Assembly (NCBI GenBank): GCA_007844125.1
Contig: CM017558.1
Span: 44,544,460-44,608,459, forward strand
Direction: 5' to 3'
Source of the DNA: Sinonovacula constricta
Taxonomy: Eukaryota; Mollusca; Bivalvia; Cardiida; Solecurtidae
Length of the DNA: 64,000 nucleotides
Shown here: one piece after another, positions 12,311-25,247 of the stretch
How the letters are laid out: each line of letters starts with the position of its first letter
Position numbering within the stretch: the stretch's first letter is position 1
Notes under the pieces: generated by a model
Databases searched by the model: none
What the model saw: the letters and a program-made list of their open reading frames with translations, nothing else
Told to the model about the DNA's origin: nothing
Program-made: the position numbers and the translations under genes

Positions 12311-14690
12311 TTCAAACTTATAGTACAGTTAGCACCTATACCTTTACACTCTTGTGTTGTTGCAGCCAGTGATTAGGTGTGAAAAGACGAATGCAACTTG
12401 AAAGTTTAAAAATGTCAGCTGGGAAAAAAACATATAACTCTGTATATATAGATCAGTATAAAAAAAGTCAGGAAAGAACAGAATGGTGATATTTGATGTC
12501 TGTCATAAATATGGATCCGTGATGTATACATATATTGACAAAACAGCTGGTTGGACAATAATGATGAGGAAGCTCAGACACCAGTGTCAATGTATGATAA
12601 CATCTGTGTATGTAGAAGGTCTCAAAACTGCGCCCTCCTCATCATCATCATCATCATCATTATCATTACTACCATCATGGGCATGAATTGCTGTTTCTGA
12701 GTGGTGCTACCAAAACAACTGTTTGGGGGCTGTCTGTACTCATTTCAGATTAGAGTCACCAAATTTTCTGATTCATAATCTCCTTAAAAATTACCCAGCA
12801 TATTTTTTAAGTCAATTTTCATGAAATTTTATTTCCATTTTATATAATATAATTTCCTAACATCTTATATGTCACTAAACAAAATACATCAAGCTACCTA
12901 TTTGATAGATGGCCCATTAATTATTCTGATCCAAAAATAATTACATTCATTCAAGGAAACTATGATGCAGATTGTTGAACTGTGTTCTGTAACTACGTAC
13001 TGTACCTATACCACTGCTGTAGTATACCATACAGTCCCCACACCTCTCCCACATGTGTGACCAGGTACTGGCCCAATGAATAATACAGTTGAACATAAAT
13101 CATGTGCTTTCTTCTGGGTGAATTACTCTGTCATAACGACTAAAGGCATCTAATGGCCTGTAAAATCTGACCTCTATCCAATACAGCCAGACAGACATAC
13201 TTCGGGACCAATCCAATTATCTGCGGTCATAATCTTTGATATTCATAAGATACTCTAATATGTAATTCTTTCATTGGCATGTTTCACAATCAGGCTAAAG
13301 TCACACTGAAATGCAAAGGTTACACCTTGGAGTTATTTTTATACATAAACATATCTCATTATGAAAGTATGACAAGGTCCAAGGAGAATTTTAACATATA
13401 TTAAACTTTTAACTTGCAATAGATGAAGAGTACAAACAAGCAATTTAAATTTTAAGTAACAAGAAACACTGACATTAGATATCACACAAATATAGAAAAA
13501 CAACAAAAGTTTCTGTTACAACCTTGGAGCAAGAAGTATGCAAAAGGAACAAGGTTCTTAAACTGGGTTTAAAGTAAAGATTGAACCAAATATGTTCTGC
13601 TAGGACAGGAAACTCAACCTTGCTCCTCTGTATAATCACAAAATCATAATTTTTTTCAGAAAAATAAGTTTTCAATTTTGTGCTTTATTCCATTATCTGG
13701 AGAAACACAACATTTTTTTCAAATTTTAAACCTCAATTTATGGAATTTCTTTTGAAATACCTATTTATGAATTTTTTTTTATGATACCCTTTTAGTTTCT
13801 TTTAGATTAGAGATAAAACAATTCAGCATTTTATCCACATAAGCATTTCCTTAATTTGAATGCAGTCATAAACAACCTCATTAAAAAGCAATTAGAGATC
13901 CTGATATCGAGGTGAGATAAAGAGGTGGTTTATTTCTGCAGATAAACCCCCCAGGAAACCTCTACCCAATGTGAGAAACTAATTTCCAAGGCAACAGTAT
14001 TCTTTTGACAGAGTTAAGGCCCTTAATGTGATTCTTCTGTCAACAAAGGAAGAAATGCTATATATTTCACAGACATAAGGTCAGGTAACTCTGTGAGATA
14101 CACACTAAGGAACCCCAGATCTATCAACAGAGTGAGGGGAAGCATCAAGCCACTGTGTGATGTGAATACCACTCTGTATTACCTCTGAACCTTCTAAACT
14201 TCACCACACTGAGGCTTAACATGTAGATACAGAGCAGTCACCTCCCAAAATATTCAAGCATATTGACAATCTGATATTTTTTAAAATGATATGTTAAATC
14301 AATCTATTTTACAGCATAAGCATAGTGGGAAAAATGAAGTTTTTATTAGTACAGATCATTCAGCATAAAACATGGTGTATTAACTCAGTATTATAATCAG
14401 TTTAACAATCATAATAAGATTATCATTCCCACTATCCTCAGTGGTTCAAACTTGTTTGTGCCATTGAAACAGCGTTAAGTCTACTCAGCTGGGTACAGAG
14501 CTGTTTTAACCTGAGCACTGTGTATTTATATGTTTTTATTTAAATAAACACCCACTTAGCTTAAAGCTGTACCAACATGAGGATTATATGCAGATTACAC
14601 AACATACAATTGCAGTACAAAAAAATGTGCAATTACAAATCATACCACTTCCAAAAACAAAAACTAACATGAGAGCTCTAGGGTAGGGCT
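12311..14690. other. AT-rich non-coding stretch
   Basis: Contains a short (CAT)n run at about 12640-12667. No supportable gene. Small open frames at 12483-12686 (+) and 13475-13675 (-) have no distinguishing features. Confidence 0.35.
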
Positions 14691-14693
14691 GAA

Positions 14694-14745
14694 GTGGTCT
14701 TAATAGCAAGCCCTTGGTCTTAATAGCAAGCCCTTGGTCTTTATA
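14694..14745 (+). repeat. Short tandem repeat, about 2.5 units of 22 bp
   Basis: The block GGTCTTAATAGCAAGCCCTT is present twice in succession, followed by a partial third (GGTCTTTATAA). Confidence 0.75.
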
Positions 14746-14817
14746 AACATCACTAGATTTAAAGACAAATCATCGGACATTCCATATGCAGATTTTATAT
14801 TATAAGTTTTCAGTATC

Positions 14818-15100
14818 TTAGCTCAGGTGGTAGAGCGTCGGCTTGCGGATCGGGAGGTCATGGGTTCGAACCCCGGCCAGGTCTAACCAAAGACTTTAAA
14901 GTTGATAGTAGTGGCTTCCCTCCTAACGCTCGGGGCTAAGGGGACAGCATTACGCCTGACTCGTCGGTGTCAGTATAATGGACCGGCCGGGTTCAGTCCC
15001 TGGGCACCTCATAAGTGCCCCTGTGCTATAATGATAGAAATGTCGCTGCGCAGTATCGGCAAAAATGCCGGCTAATCCCATCCCATCCCATCCCTATATG
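14818..15100 (+). repeat. tRNA-derived SINE (family 1), copy 1, with (ATCCC)n tail
   Basis: The head TTAGCTCAGGTGGTAGAGCG (A box) and GGGTTCGAACCCCGG (B box/T arm) is followed by a body of about 200 bp containing GGCTTCCCTCCTAACGCT, CTGACTCGTCGGTGTCAG, ATGGACCGGCCGGGTTCAGT, TGGGCACCTCATAAGTGCCC and AGTATCGGCAAAAATGCCGG. The tail is a repeated ATCCC. The same order appears inverted at 34193-34470 and 42974-43250. The clean tail suggests a relatively young copy. Confidence 0.85.
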
Positions 15101-15852
15101 TTTCATGCTTTAATTCTTAGTTGTTGTTTTTTAAACTCATTAAATTAAAACAACATGATGTTTCCTGTTAAATCATGATTACAATCAAATAATGAATTCA
15201 GAAATATGCAAAATTGATGAAACAGGAAGACAAAACCATAAACAACCTATAAATACATTTTCAACAACCCAAAATGAACATTTATCTAAAACAACTTTGT
15301 TTATTACATAAACCATCATCCGCTCCAGCACTTGGGTTTTAATGCGTAAACATGTTTTTTCCATTCACCTGTGCATCGAAGCAGAATCCTACAAATACTT
15401 AATGAACTAACATTTGGTAATTTGTTTAAGCCATTTACTGTTCCAAATGATTGTGAAGAAATGCACTGAATGTAAATGTCCATGACAAAACTCAATGCCT
15501 GAAGATAACTAGGAGTGAGAGACAAGTTTGTTTTTGTAATCTTCATATATTGGAGAAAAAGAAGGTATACACACATTATGAAGAAACAGAAAAAAATAGA
15601 CTGATGCTTTTCTCATCAAGAGAGAAGAAATAGATCTACAACCTGCACTAGTGATAGATGGAAGGCTACAACAATCAGGGGTTAAATGGGGTGCTTACTG
15701 TAAACACTCCTTTCATTGGTTTATTTTGGTTATTTTGGTTTATTGCACCCATGAAACTATGATCATAATGATGAGTAATGATGTTCATAGACTTATGGGA
15801 CCTAATTGGTTGAACCATCACACAGAATGTCAGCTGAAAAAAACATCCTACT

Positions 15853-16078
15853 AAAAAAGTCTCACACAAACACACAGTATGTCAACTGAAAGATGCCCCC
15901 ACTTAAAAAGTCTCACACAAACACACAGTATGTCAACTGAAAGATGTCCCCACTTAAAAAGTCTCACACAAACACACAGTATGTCAACTGAAAGATGTCC
16001 CCACTTAAAAAGTCTCACACAAACACACAGTATGTCAACTGAAAGATGTCCCCACTTAAAAAGTGTGTCCGCTGAAAG
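15853..16078 (+). repeat. 51-bp minisatellite, about 4.3 units
   Basis: Units of 51 bp contain GTCTCACACAAACACACAGT and TGTCAACTGAAAGATG, with unit starts at 15859, 15910, 15961 and 16012 and a partial unit after 16063. A degenerate precursor (GAATGTCAGCTGAAAAAAAC) lies at about 15826-15848. Units are nearly identical, suggesting recent expansion. The multiple-of-three period makes open frames on both strands; these are not genes. Confidence 0.9.
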
Positions 16079-19000
16079 ACTTTGTTGATTCAAATCTTAT
16101 AACTGAATATGACAATACATATATGTCGATAGATTTAACTGCAGAAAACTTAAAAATATATAACTCACATTACTTTTTAGCAAAAAATAAACAACAACAA
16201 ATAAACACTTAAAATCTCTTCTTACCCATTCAGTCTGATATATGTCCCAACATACATCAACTTTAACTTCTGGTCCAGTAAATTCAACATTTCTCTGTAA
16301 TTATTCTTATCAAACTTGGCACCGTATCTATGTAACAGACTCCATGCTTTCAAACATAATCACAGCCATGACGTAAAAACCATAGCAACAATTAAAACAT
16401 GTATTCTTCAAACAAGTTAAAGGAAACCCACTTCTTTTGAACATTGTTCTACTAAATACAAGTAATTGAATGTCCTCTCAACCGTTATGATAAACATCTT
16501 ATCTATTGTTCAAAATTAAAATTAAATTATAAAAACACACATCTCTATAGCCCGTTAAAAATGAATAAAACTGTACTTGATCCATAAAGCAAGCTGTTTC
16601 ACTGCACGTCTGTCTAATGAAAACTCTTGTCCAAAATGAGGTAAGTTTAGAACCTACACAATCTTGTATTTCCTGATGAGGTATATTATAATATGTTCTA
16701 TTCATAACCATTTAAACTCATTCACAAACAGCACATTAATTATTCATATTTTCTTCAGGAAACGTTTAAATTCAATTAAGATTAAAGTAGTTTTATCCAA
16801 TACGCTAATCATTAAAATCTATCAAATAACAGATCCCGTTCTGACGCTGAATTATCTGCCATATCTGATTTCATTTCAATGGAATCAACAAAGAGAATTT
16901 CTTTAAACTAAATCATTTTCTCAAACAGCCACAATGTTTTTTTACCACTGCACTGAATCACATGCAGAAAGCATTAAAATCTTAATTTAAAATGTCTTTG
17001 CACTGTTAGCCTTTCACTACTGAAGCAGCATAACAAAGTTACATCATAACGATTTCATTAAATATATTTGTAAAAGTAAACATAAACATCCGTAAACAAT
17101 AACTTTACATTTTTGTGTATTATCCAGTAGATTTTGCCAAGTATGTCACCTGAATCCTTTTGTCCACATTCACTAAAAATGTCACTGTGTTCTGAAGTAC
17201 ATTCTTCCAAGAACGTCACTTCACTTAGAGGCTTGAAAGTCCTGTCGTTATTTCTACTTAACCAATCTGCTTTTTTAAATAATCAGAACATCTAGCTTTC
17301 ACCATCAAATAATAAAATCTACCACTCTTTTATATCCACAATTTCATCACCTTTATATTGGCCAATTGTTTTTTTATCAGACATAACTTTTTATCACTGC
17401 TATAACTGGATATGTTAATAATGCCAGGTTACCTACCTAGGTTAGAAGTCTTGAGAACTCTAACTGACCACCAATGTACCTGGGATCAGCCAAGCTGCCC
17501 TTCAATACACACAGATAAATTTCAATTGTTCACTAATCACTGAGCCAAATTAATCCTGCCCAAACCTTAATCCAATTTTGTAATTAATCCACAACTGGGA
17601 GTAGGTTACTATCTACACACAAGCCTCTGTCTGCTTAATATTCATCTCAACTATGACACAAATATATGTGAGTGTTCCAGCCAACCAAGGTGCTGCCTCC
17701 AGGTGAACAGCATGCCTTGCACAGGATAAAAAACCAATTTACATTATCCTGCTAAAGGCCATTCAGGTGTGAAACAATAGGTCAAATGCAACAAACTGTG
17801 GCTTATATGTTAACATCATAATCATGCAGGTCAATTTCGAGGTAAATCAATCGGCATGAAAATTCACAAAGCGTGCCTGTCATGTTTAATTGTTGTTTAA
17901 TGGTTAATTAAACTATTTGTTTTATGCTCAATTAGATCAATTTTCCCACTTGAATAAAACTGTGTATAAAGATTGGTATTTTTGTACAGATGTGTACAGA
18001 TGGTGACTCAGCAAAACATTAAAGAATCATAAAAAGTTAATTAATAAAGAGATTCAAATTAATATTCCTTAGGTACAACATTTACTTTGCAGGACAAATG
18101 TTATACAACAGTCAAAACACCTACCATAAGGAAGTAAATGTCTACAATTATAAGACAACTTTTTGCTTGAAACAGAATATAAAAAATCCACTCAATCAGA
18201 CTTCAGCAAGAACACCCATTAAATACTGTTATAAAACAAATATAATAAAAAGCACATTATTCCTTACTCTACAATATCAGAATACTGATATGTAATTATT
18301 ATTAACTGCTTTAATTATTAGATTAACATTGTACAAAAATATCATTAAAAACTAGAATATTTCCTTCACATTGTTTCTGAGTCCCAGAACACATCAATCT
18401 GCATACTATTTAACCATCCGACACTATTCAACAGATGGACTGCACAGACAAAGAACAGAGGATACTTCTCTCCACCTGGGCTTTTGAGATGAAACAAAAA
18501 CACCTTAAAAAACCAGATATACCATACACACATGTTCAATTCAAAACTACAAGAGTTACCATTATAATAGGCAACAAGAACCCTGTGCTTTGCAATCAGA
18601 AAAAAGATAGTAGATGGTCATGTTCTTATGAAATATTTCACTCCTGTATTTCTACTCCAAACCAGCAATCTAACCAGTCAGACAATTTAAATGGTGATAC
18701 AGCAACAGGTTAACAGAACAATATTCTAACTTAAATCAGAGACACAATTATTCTACCTACAGAAAAACTGCAATAAAAAAAGAAAGGTAAGTCTATAGAA
18801 CAAATGCAAGAAAACATTGTATTATTATAATACAAGGTAAATAAATTACTTTTCAGTTCACTATTGACTTTTTAATTATTTTTTTATCTTCCCCCACAGA
18901 ATATAAAAACATCATTAGAATATTCTTTCCATGACCTACTAAAAATGTTTGGTTAAGAATTATGGGATATATTTCTGAAAGTCTGTAATCACTTCAGCAG

Positions 19001-19180
19001 ATCAGGTATCATTGTACTCCCATTATCTGTAGCTTTGGACAAGACTGCCTGACCAGACTGCCTGACGAGACTGCTTCCTAAGGAAGAGTGCCAGTCATTT
19101 GACCTGCCAAAATATGGAGGCTTAAAACATATACAATGAACCTATGAGCTGATACATCTGTTTTTAATCTATAACAATTT
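16079..19180. other. AT-rich non-coding stretch
   Basis: No repeat family, RNA or gene that I can support. A 92-codon open frame at 18435-18713 (+) starts inside ordinary AT-rich sequence and resembles nothing I recognise. Confidence 0.35.
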
Positions 19181-19300
19181 TTGCATCAATCACCAGACAA
19201 CCTGCATGAGACTGCAGCAAACAGTGCAGACAGCTTCCAACAAGGTTTGGTTGATCTGAATCTACACTTTTTGTGTAGGTCAGATCTGTGTGTGTTTAGC
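19181..19300 (+). repeat. Copy of the array-seeding dispersed repeat
   Basis: Contains GACTGCAGCAAACAGTGCAG, ACAGCTTCCAACAAGG and TTGATCTGAATCTACACTTT in the same order as the copies at 5.1 and 11.4 kb. No tandem expansion is present here. Confidence 0.55.
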
Positions 19301-19603
19301 AGGCTTGGAGTTAATTGCTTTCATATTTTCATTCATTCATTAACAGCCCTGACAGACAGAAAAGTGGGCTAAATGGAGGAGAGAGCTGACATGATGAGCT
19401 TGCCAACAAACTGTTCTGGTTATACCTGGTCAAACATTGTACCAGATGTGGTCTGCCTATTGTCTGTACAATCAAGTACCCATGGTCTATAGTCTTGCTG
19501 TATGCAGGGTACTTGTTATAAGCTTATTGGGGTAAAATTGTCCGTATCTTGCATTTTTGTTGTTTTAAACAGATGTGATGTTTTTTGGATCATAATCAAT
19601 ACT

Positions 19604-19751
19604 TTACTTTCTTGTCATTTTTAGTGCATCATCATCTGTATTGTTGTCAATGCTGACATCCTCATCTTCATCATCTTCCTCATCTTCAATATCATCATTA
19701 TCATCTTCATCATCATCATCATTATTATCATCATCATTAGCAGCATTCCAA
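19604..19751 (-). CDS. Candidate acidic alternative terminal exon over a (GAT)n tract
   Basis: On the minus strand an acceptor-like GGCTCACAG ends at 19752. One base plus 48 codons follow, then TAA at 19606-19604. The peptide starts WNAANDDDNNDDDDEDDNDD, then IEDEEDDEDEDVSIDNN, and ends TDDDALKMTRK. The entry phase fits the exon at 40386-40207. Mixed GAT/GAA/GAG usage and the non-repetitive end look coding-like, but the core is an imperfect GAT microsatellite, which yields aspartate runs automatically. The acceptor lacks a strong pyrimidine tract and no close AATAAA follows. Weak call. Confidence 0.22.
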
Positions 19752-21950
19752 CTGTGAGCCTTTTTAGAATCAGTAGAAGATGTCGTATCGGCAGTTCATC
19801 AGCAATAACAGCATAGTGATATTAACATGGGTAATTTCATGACAATAACACTAAATCATCTTACTATGAAAAGGCAACAAATACATGTATACAATACACT
19901 AACTTCATGTGCACAAAATACAACAGCACAAACTGGGTTAAATTGAGCAAAGTTTATGAATATTTAGTGGGGGTCCACTAAAGGCTCCACACTTGTGACT
20001 GTATGTAACTGCAGAGATTTGCAATAATCCCCAGATAATCCGAGAGTCAGCCCAGCCTGAGACAGCCCATAGAAACTGTACAGGTGGGCCCTAGTGGTTC
20101 GTGAGGTTAGATAATCAGATATCAGGGCTTATCAGCGACCACACTGGCTGCCATCTTAGATGGTTACACCTCAATCCACATTTATCTTCCATACCTACCC
20201 TGGTTTGAGATATGTGATGTAAATTCTATACCTTACCCAATGATTTTTAATTGTTGTTCTTTTAAATTATTTTAGGTTCATAAAATCAGTTGGAGAGTTG
20301 GAAGTCAATACATGTAATTAGGTCCCCACAGCAACAGATCCAGGGGACAAGCATACACAGTGAGGGTCCCTGAGACATTCCAAATATAATTAATTTATTG
20401 GTATTGTCTATAGCCCTATGTCTTAAATATGCTCCTGATTATGAAAGGTCTTCATTCTCAATACTTTAGTTCACTTGCAATCCTGTACATCGTCGGATAC
20501 CTACGCTTGATTATTCTGTTTTATTAGATTCGTCAACCGTGGGTTTATTGGTAAATTTTCTGTCATCTTACTGAACTGAGTTGAACAAGAATTGGCCAAT
20601 CATAATAATGCTTACAAAATCCATACTCTTCAGTGTGGAGACTAAAAGTATAACAATGGCTATGTCCAGTGCCACAATTGAAAGAAACAAGCTTTATCAT
20701 TGACTGAAATATTCATTGGATATTGAAGCGACCAATTAAATGTCATTACCAAAAACTGGGAAAAGTGGACTAAATATCCCATGGGCCATGAATGCAGAAT
20801 AATGGGATGAATTGGTTGTGGGTGTCTGATGGCGAGTCCTGTATTGCTGGTGCTCCGTGAATAAATCCAATGTTATCTCTTAACCTGCTGAGTTTAAAGT
20901 GATCATTTAAGTGAAATAATATATACAGATCTGCATCAGTCTGCTTCCTCTAAGATGTGTCTGATCAGGATCTACACTATGTGCTACTTAGTGTTTATCT
21001 GTACATCATGTGCTTTACACAGGAAGTTGTGAACTATATTGAAGAATAAGTTCTAGTTCCAAGGAATGTTGCATAAGAAAGGGTTAATCAATAAATTAGC
21101 ACATATATTTTAATATTTGTTAGAAAATTAGCAAAATTATATATTTGTAAACATTAACCAATTCCCAGCTCCCATTGTTTATTTAGGACTTTGAAAGTGT
21201 AGTTCCTCAGGGAGAAAAAAACCCTAGGAGATTGACCAGTCTTCAAATATTGTCACATATACTTTCAAATCCATATGAAATCATAGCAAAAAAATGTAAA
21301 TAGTTCAAAATTAATCCACATCAATCGCAAACAGGACAATTAAGGAGAGAGGAGAGAATGAAAAAGAGAGTAAACACAGGTGATGGGATCAGACGGTGCT
21401 AGCTAAAACTTGGTCTATAGACATTGATATTGTACACAGAAATATTGTACACCTTTCTTAATAGGTGATGGGATCAGAGAGCCCTGTATGAAACTTGGCC
21501 TATAGACACTAATATTGTACACAGAAATAATATACACAAATCTTCATAAGTGTTTATCTATAATCTGATTAAGTTCAAAGGTAAATATTTCAAGAATTTT
21601 CTTAACAAAAATGTTATGTGCATTAATAATTATAGTGGAAAGAAACAGAGTTAAGTGTAACATGGTCCTCAGACCCATTCTGCCCCTTCAACACAAGTGT
21701 TTATCCACAACAGGTAAAGTTCAGAGGTAAATGAAGTTTCCAGGTTTTCTATACAAAGCAGTTTTGGAGGGGAATTAATAACTATAGTGAAAAAATAGAA
21801 CTAAGTGATGACAAGATGTATTAGGCCCATAGCTTTTCACTTTCTTTATAAGTGATCATTTACAAATAAGATTAGGTTAAAAGGTAAATATTATGGAGGT
21901 AAATATAATTTATTGCAAAATATAGATAATATGTTAAACAAGTGAGACCA
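19752..21950. other. AT-rich non-coding stretch
   Basis: Holds one dispersed-repeat fragment near 20930-20990 (GTCTGATCAGGATCTACACT). Two similar pieces about 80 bp apart near 21380-21545 (GGTGATGGGATCAGA, followed by TATAGACA and ATATTGTACACAGAAATA) look like a local duplication. No gene seen. Confidence 0.4.
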
Positions 21951-21954
21951 AGTG

Positions 21955-22200
21955 TGGGTGTCCGTGGTCTAGTGGTTAAGATGTTGGACTCTAGATTGGA
22001 GGTCCCCTGTTTGAACCCCGAAACTGACCATGTGATGTTAGTCTATAAGCAAGACTATTTACTGCACACTGCTCCAGGTACTCAGTACCTGAGTGCTTGT
22101 TCTATCCAGGAAGTCGGCAGGCAAGAGAAAGACTAATATAATTTGAAAGATCTTGTTTTCCAATCAATTATAAATAAATAGGCTTAAACTAAACTAAGAC
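21955..22200 (+). repeat. tRNA-derived SINE (family 2), copy 2
   Basis: Head CCGTGGTCTAGTGGTTAAGA (A box-like) and CTGTTTGAACCCCG (B box-like). The body matches the copy at 12086 in order: AAACTGACCA, GTGATGTTAGTC, TACTGCACA, CTCCAGGTA, CAGTACCTG, AATTATAAATAAATAGGC. Confidence 0.8.
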
Positions 22201-22369
22201 CAAATGTTGTAAAAATAAAATGCCAAAAAAGCTCAAGAAATGAGAAATATACAGCTTACTTGTTGTAATATGATATATGTGTCTTCTTTTATGAAACAAA
22301 AAAAATAAAATATATGAAATTTATTTTTGGCAAGCAGAATATTCTTTTTTTTAATTCAGAATTTTATTA

Positions 22370-22400
22370 CACCAACACTTAACAGACCATACGGCGCCGT
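22370..22400 (-). mobile_element. 31-bp retroposon micro-insertion with 13-bp target duplication
   Basis: The 31-bp insert reads, on the minus strand, ACGGCGCCGTATGGTCTGTT and then AAGTGTTGGTG. It is flanked by the direct repeat CAGAATTTTATTA at 22357-22369 and 22401-22413. A target duplication of this length is typical of target-primed reverse transcription. The insert matches the 63-bp insertion at 63020-63082 from the same 5' boundary. Confidence 0.7.
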
Positions 22401-22483
22401 CAGAATTTTATTAGTTTATGTCCAAATCTTTAAACATCATGCATGAAGGAAAGTTGTCAATACATGATATCATATATTATGAT

Positions 22484-22625
22484 CATTATAGCAAGCTCAC
22501 ACTGTTTATGTGGAGGGAAACCCCAGACAAATGTCTGGATAGAACCATCTACAGACAGCAGGTCAGCTGGAAGACCTTCCCCAATAAAGTCCTTAACCCC
22601 AAATAGGACTCGAAACCATGTTGTG
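22484..22625 (+). repeat. Dispersed repeat fragment, copy 1
   Basis: Shares ACAAATGTCTGG(A/G)TAGAACCA, AGGTCAGCTGGAAGACCTTC and AAGTCCTT(A/C)ACCCC with 29824-29962. The translated versions are also similar (SAGRPSPIKSLTPN versus SAGRPSDIKSFTPN), but I cannot tell whether this reflects a decayed coding region or only DNA similarity. Family unknown. Confidence 0.6.
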
Positions 22626-22690
22626 AGAGGCTAAACAGTCAGAGAAGTTATAAGTAAATGACTCTATCACTATGCCACTTGCCCCTCAAT

Positions 22691-23000
22691 TTTATATCAA
22701 TTGGCTGTTAAGTGACACTAGGTTGGAAGTCAAAGGTTTGATATCAACTGGCTTTAAGTGACATTATGGTTGGAAGTTAAAGGTTTGATATCAACTGGCT
22801 TTAAGTGACATTATGGTTGGAAGTCAAAGATTTGATATCAACTGGCTTTAAGTGACATTACGATTGAAAGTCAATGGTTTTATATCAACTGTTATTATGT
22901 GACATTATGGTTGGAAGTCAAAGGTTTGATATCAACTGGCTTTAAGTGACATTAAAGTTGGAAGTCAAAGATTTGATATCAACTGGGTTTAAGTGACATT
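22691..23000 (+). repeat. 47-bp minisatellite, about 6.6 units
   Basis: Units contain GATATCAACTGGCTTTAAGT and GACATTATGGTTGGAAGTCA with period 47 (for example unit starts at 22740 and 22787). Divergence between units is moderate, so this is older than the 15.9-kb array. Confidence 0.9.
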
Positions 23001-25247
23001 AGATTAGAAATGTCATGAGTATTTAACAACATAATGAGCACCATGGTCTATATTCATACACATTCTATTTACTCTAACACCTGTATCATATTTCAGATAA
23101 AACCAAATTCCTCTACATAACTGGGTGAGGGGGATAATTTATGGCCCTGTTATGTGTACAAAAGGTGACTATTAAACGTTAAGCATTATTTTCAAGTTTT
23201 AAAGTAAAATTTATAAAAAATCAAAAATAAAATGAAAATACAATATTTAAGATTTATTTATACAAGAAAGTTAAAAAAACAACATCACACGACTTTATTG
23301 ATTGTTTGCTTAATATGTTACTATGAAATCCTAAGTCAGAAATTCCTTTATACATGGAAATCATTTCTAATCCAAACAAAACCTTAAAGCATAGTAAAAT
23401 ATTATTAAATAGTTGTTCAATATGAGAACACATATAACTGGACAAAAAATGACTCACCTGTAATCAACTGATTATACTCCAAGTACAGTATCACCAATCA
23501 AGATTTAGAGTTTATACTCATTGCATCAAGTATATAAAACATCAGCTATGTACAACATTATTCCTTAAGAAAACTTAACCAGTTGTGAAATATCCATTTG
23601 CCACTTTACCATATAACTAGGTGTTCAATCACTTATATCCAGAAAACAAACTGCTGGTGTATCATATGATCATAGTTAATCTCATCTTGTTTAGGTGGGG
23701 TATTAAATGTGCAGAAAACGAAAGCAGGAAAGGAATCAGATGTACGTGTCTGCATTTACCTTTAGCCAAACTGTTAGGTTAGATCCCAACATTCCATCTC
23801 ATGTCAACACAGACCACAGACCTATGTATCTTTACTCATGTGTCACACCGATAGGATAATACATAAATCTGCCAGCCAATAAGAATCCAGGACACTATAA
23901 ACTGACTGGATATAGAAAAGTTGTTTGGAATGAGAACCTAAGTCTTGAAACTAGCACTTCTTTCAAAAGTCACAATTTGATTAGAAAAATACAGCAGATG
24001 TAATCAGTGTCGTAGACAGATGGTGTATGTCTGTTAAGAAAGACAAGGTGGGGTTTGAATACAACACTCCCCCTTATTGTAAACACTGACAGCTCTTCTC
24101 AATGCAGACAACCACGCAGACAACCACACTGTAGATAAACACACACCTTTCTCACCTATAGGCACGTCTAGTATTGATCAGTTTATATTCAGCAACTGGT
24201 GCCTAAACATGGACTCTTCCAAACAAGAGGTAGATCAGGTTTACATACTTTTTGTTTTCATCAGCAGAATTTGAATTGGCAAAAAAATGGGAGATCAAAA
24301 CAAAAGTCATCAAATAAGTTGATTCATTGTTACTGATCAGATTCACCCAGGTTAGATACCTTAGATACCAGGTTAGACTTGTAGATTATGTGGAAAACTA
24401 TTGGGTTTTATGATGGTAAACAGATTTAGAATCCATGATAAAATAGATTAGAGCAGATTGATAAACTGCCGAGATATTCTGTAACACCACTCAATGATGG
24501 GTTTCTCCACACATTTTGTCTTGTTTATAAGCTAATAATAATAGTTTCCCTAATGATCAAACCTGGAACACTATTCTAACGGGCTATGCTTATAATATCT
24601 TAATATTCACACTTAACATTTGCAGTTGTGCCAAAGGAGGGTGTAGTGCTTATCTTTTGATGATAACAAAAGCATATTTTAAACAAAACATCCTGCAGAT
24701 ATTTACAGTTTTACAGCAAGGTATCAAAAATACTGTATCGGTGAAACCCCAAGTGTGACTCACACCAAAAAAAGTTGCTTATCTAAAATCTTCCTGTAAA
24801 TGTAAATTAAGTGAGAGCAGTAGACTGTAATTATTAATGTTGTAGACCAGTCCAGCTATTTAAGTGAAGAAATAATCAAATTGGGAAGAACCATTGCCAT
24901 TCTGTTAGGGGAGAATAAATCATTCAGCCAGTTCTAATGCCTTATTGTATTCTGTCTGGCTTTTTGCCCTTTATATCTTAAACATCATCATTCAATTCAA
25001 ATAGATCCTACATGATATAATTCCTAAAAAAAAGAAATGGGTAAAAAAAGCCATACAGGTCAAACTGGATAAACAGGATGAAACAACAAAAATAACTTTT
25101 GTGTTTTTCATTTTTATTTGTGTGATTTCCAATTGCCTCATCAACGACTGTCTGTTATACATTTAGTATTTAACTGTAGGGTGATAGTCAAAAACATGAT
25201 CCTTTAACTTCTTACAAACAAATCTAAATATATGTCATTGGCTAACA
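23001..25247. other. AT-rich non-coding stretch
   Basis: No supportable gene, RNA or repeat of note. Confidence 0.35.

Noticed and set aside
14818..14890. Possible functional tRNA gene
   Set aside because: Followed by a conserved SINE body and ATCCC tail that recur at 34.2 and 43.0 kb; acceptor stem not formed.
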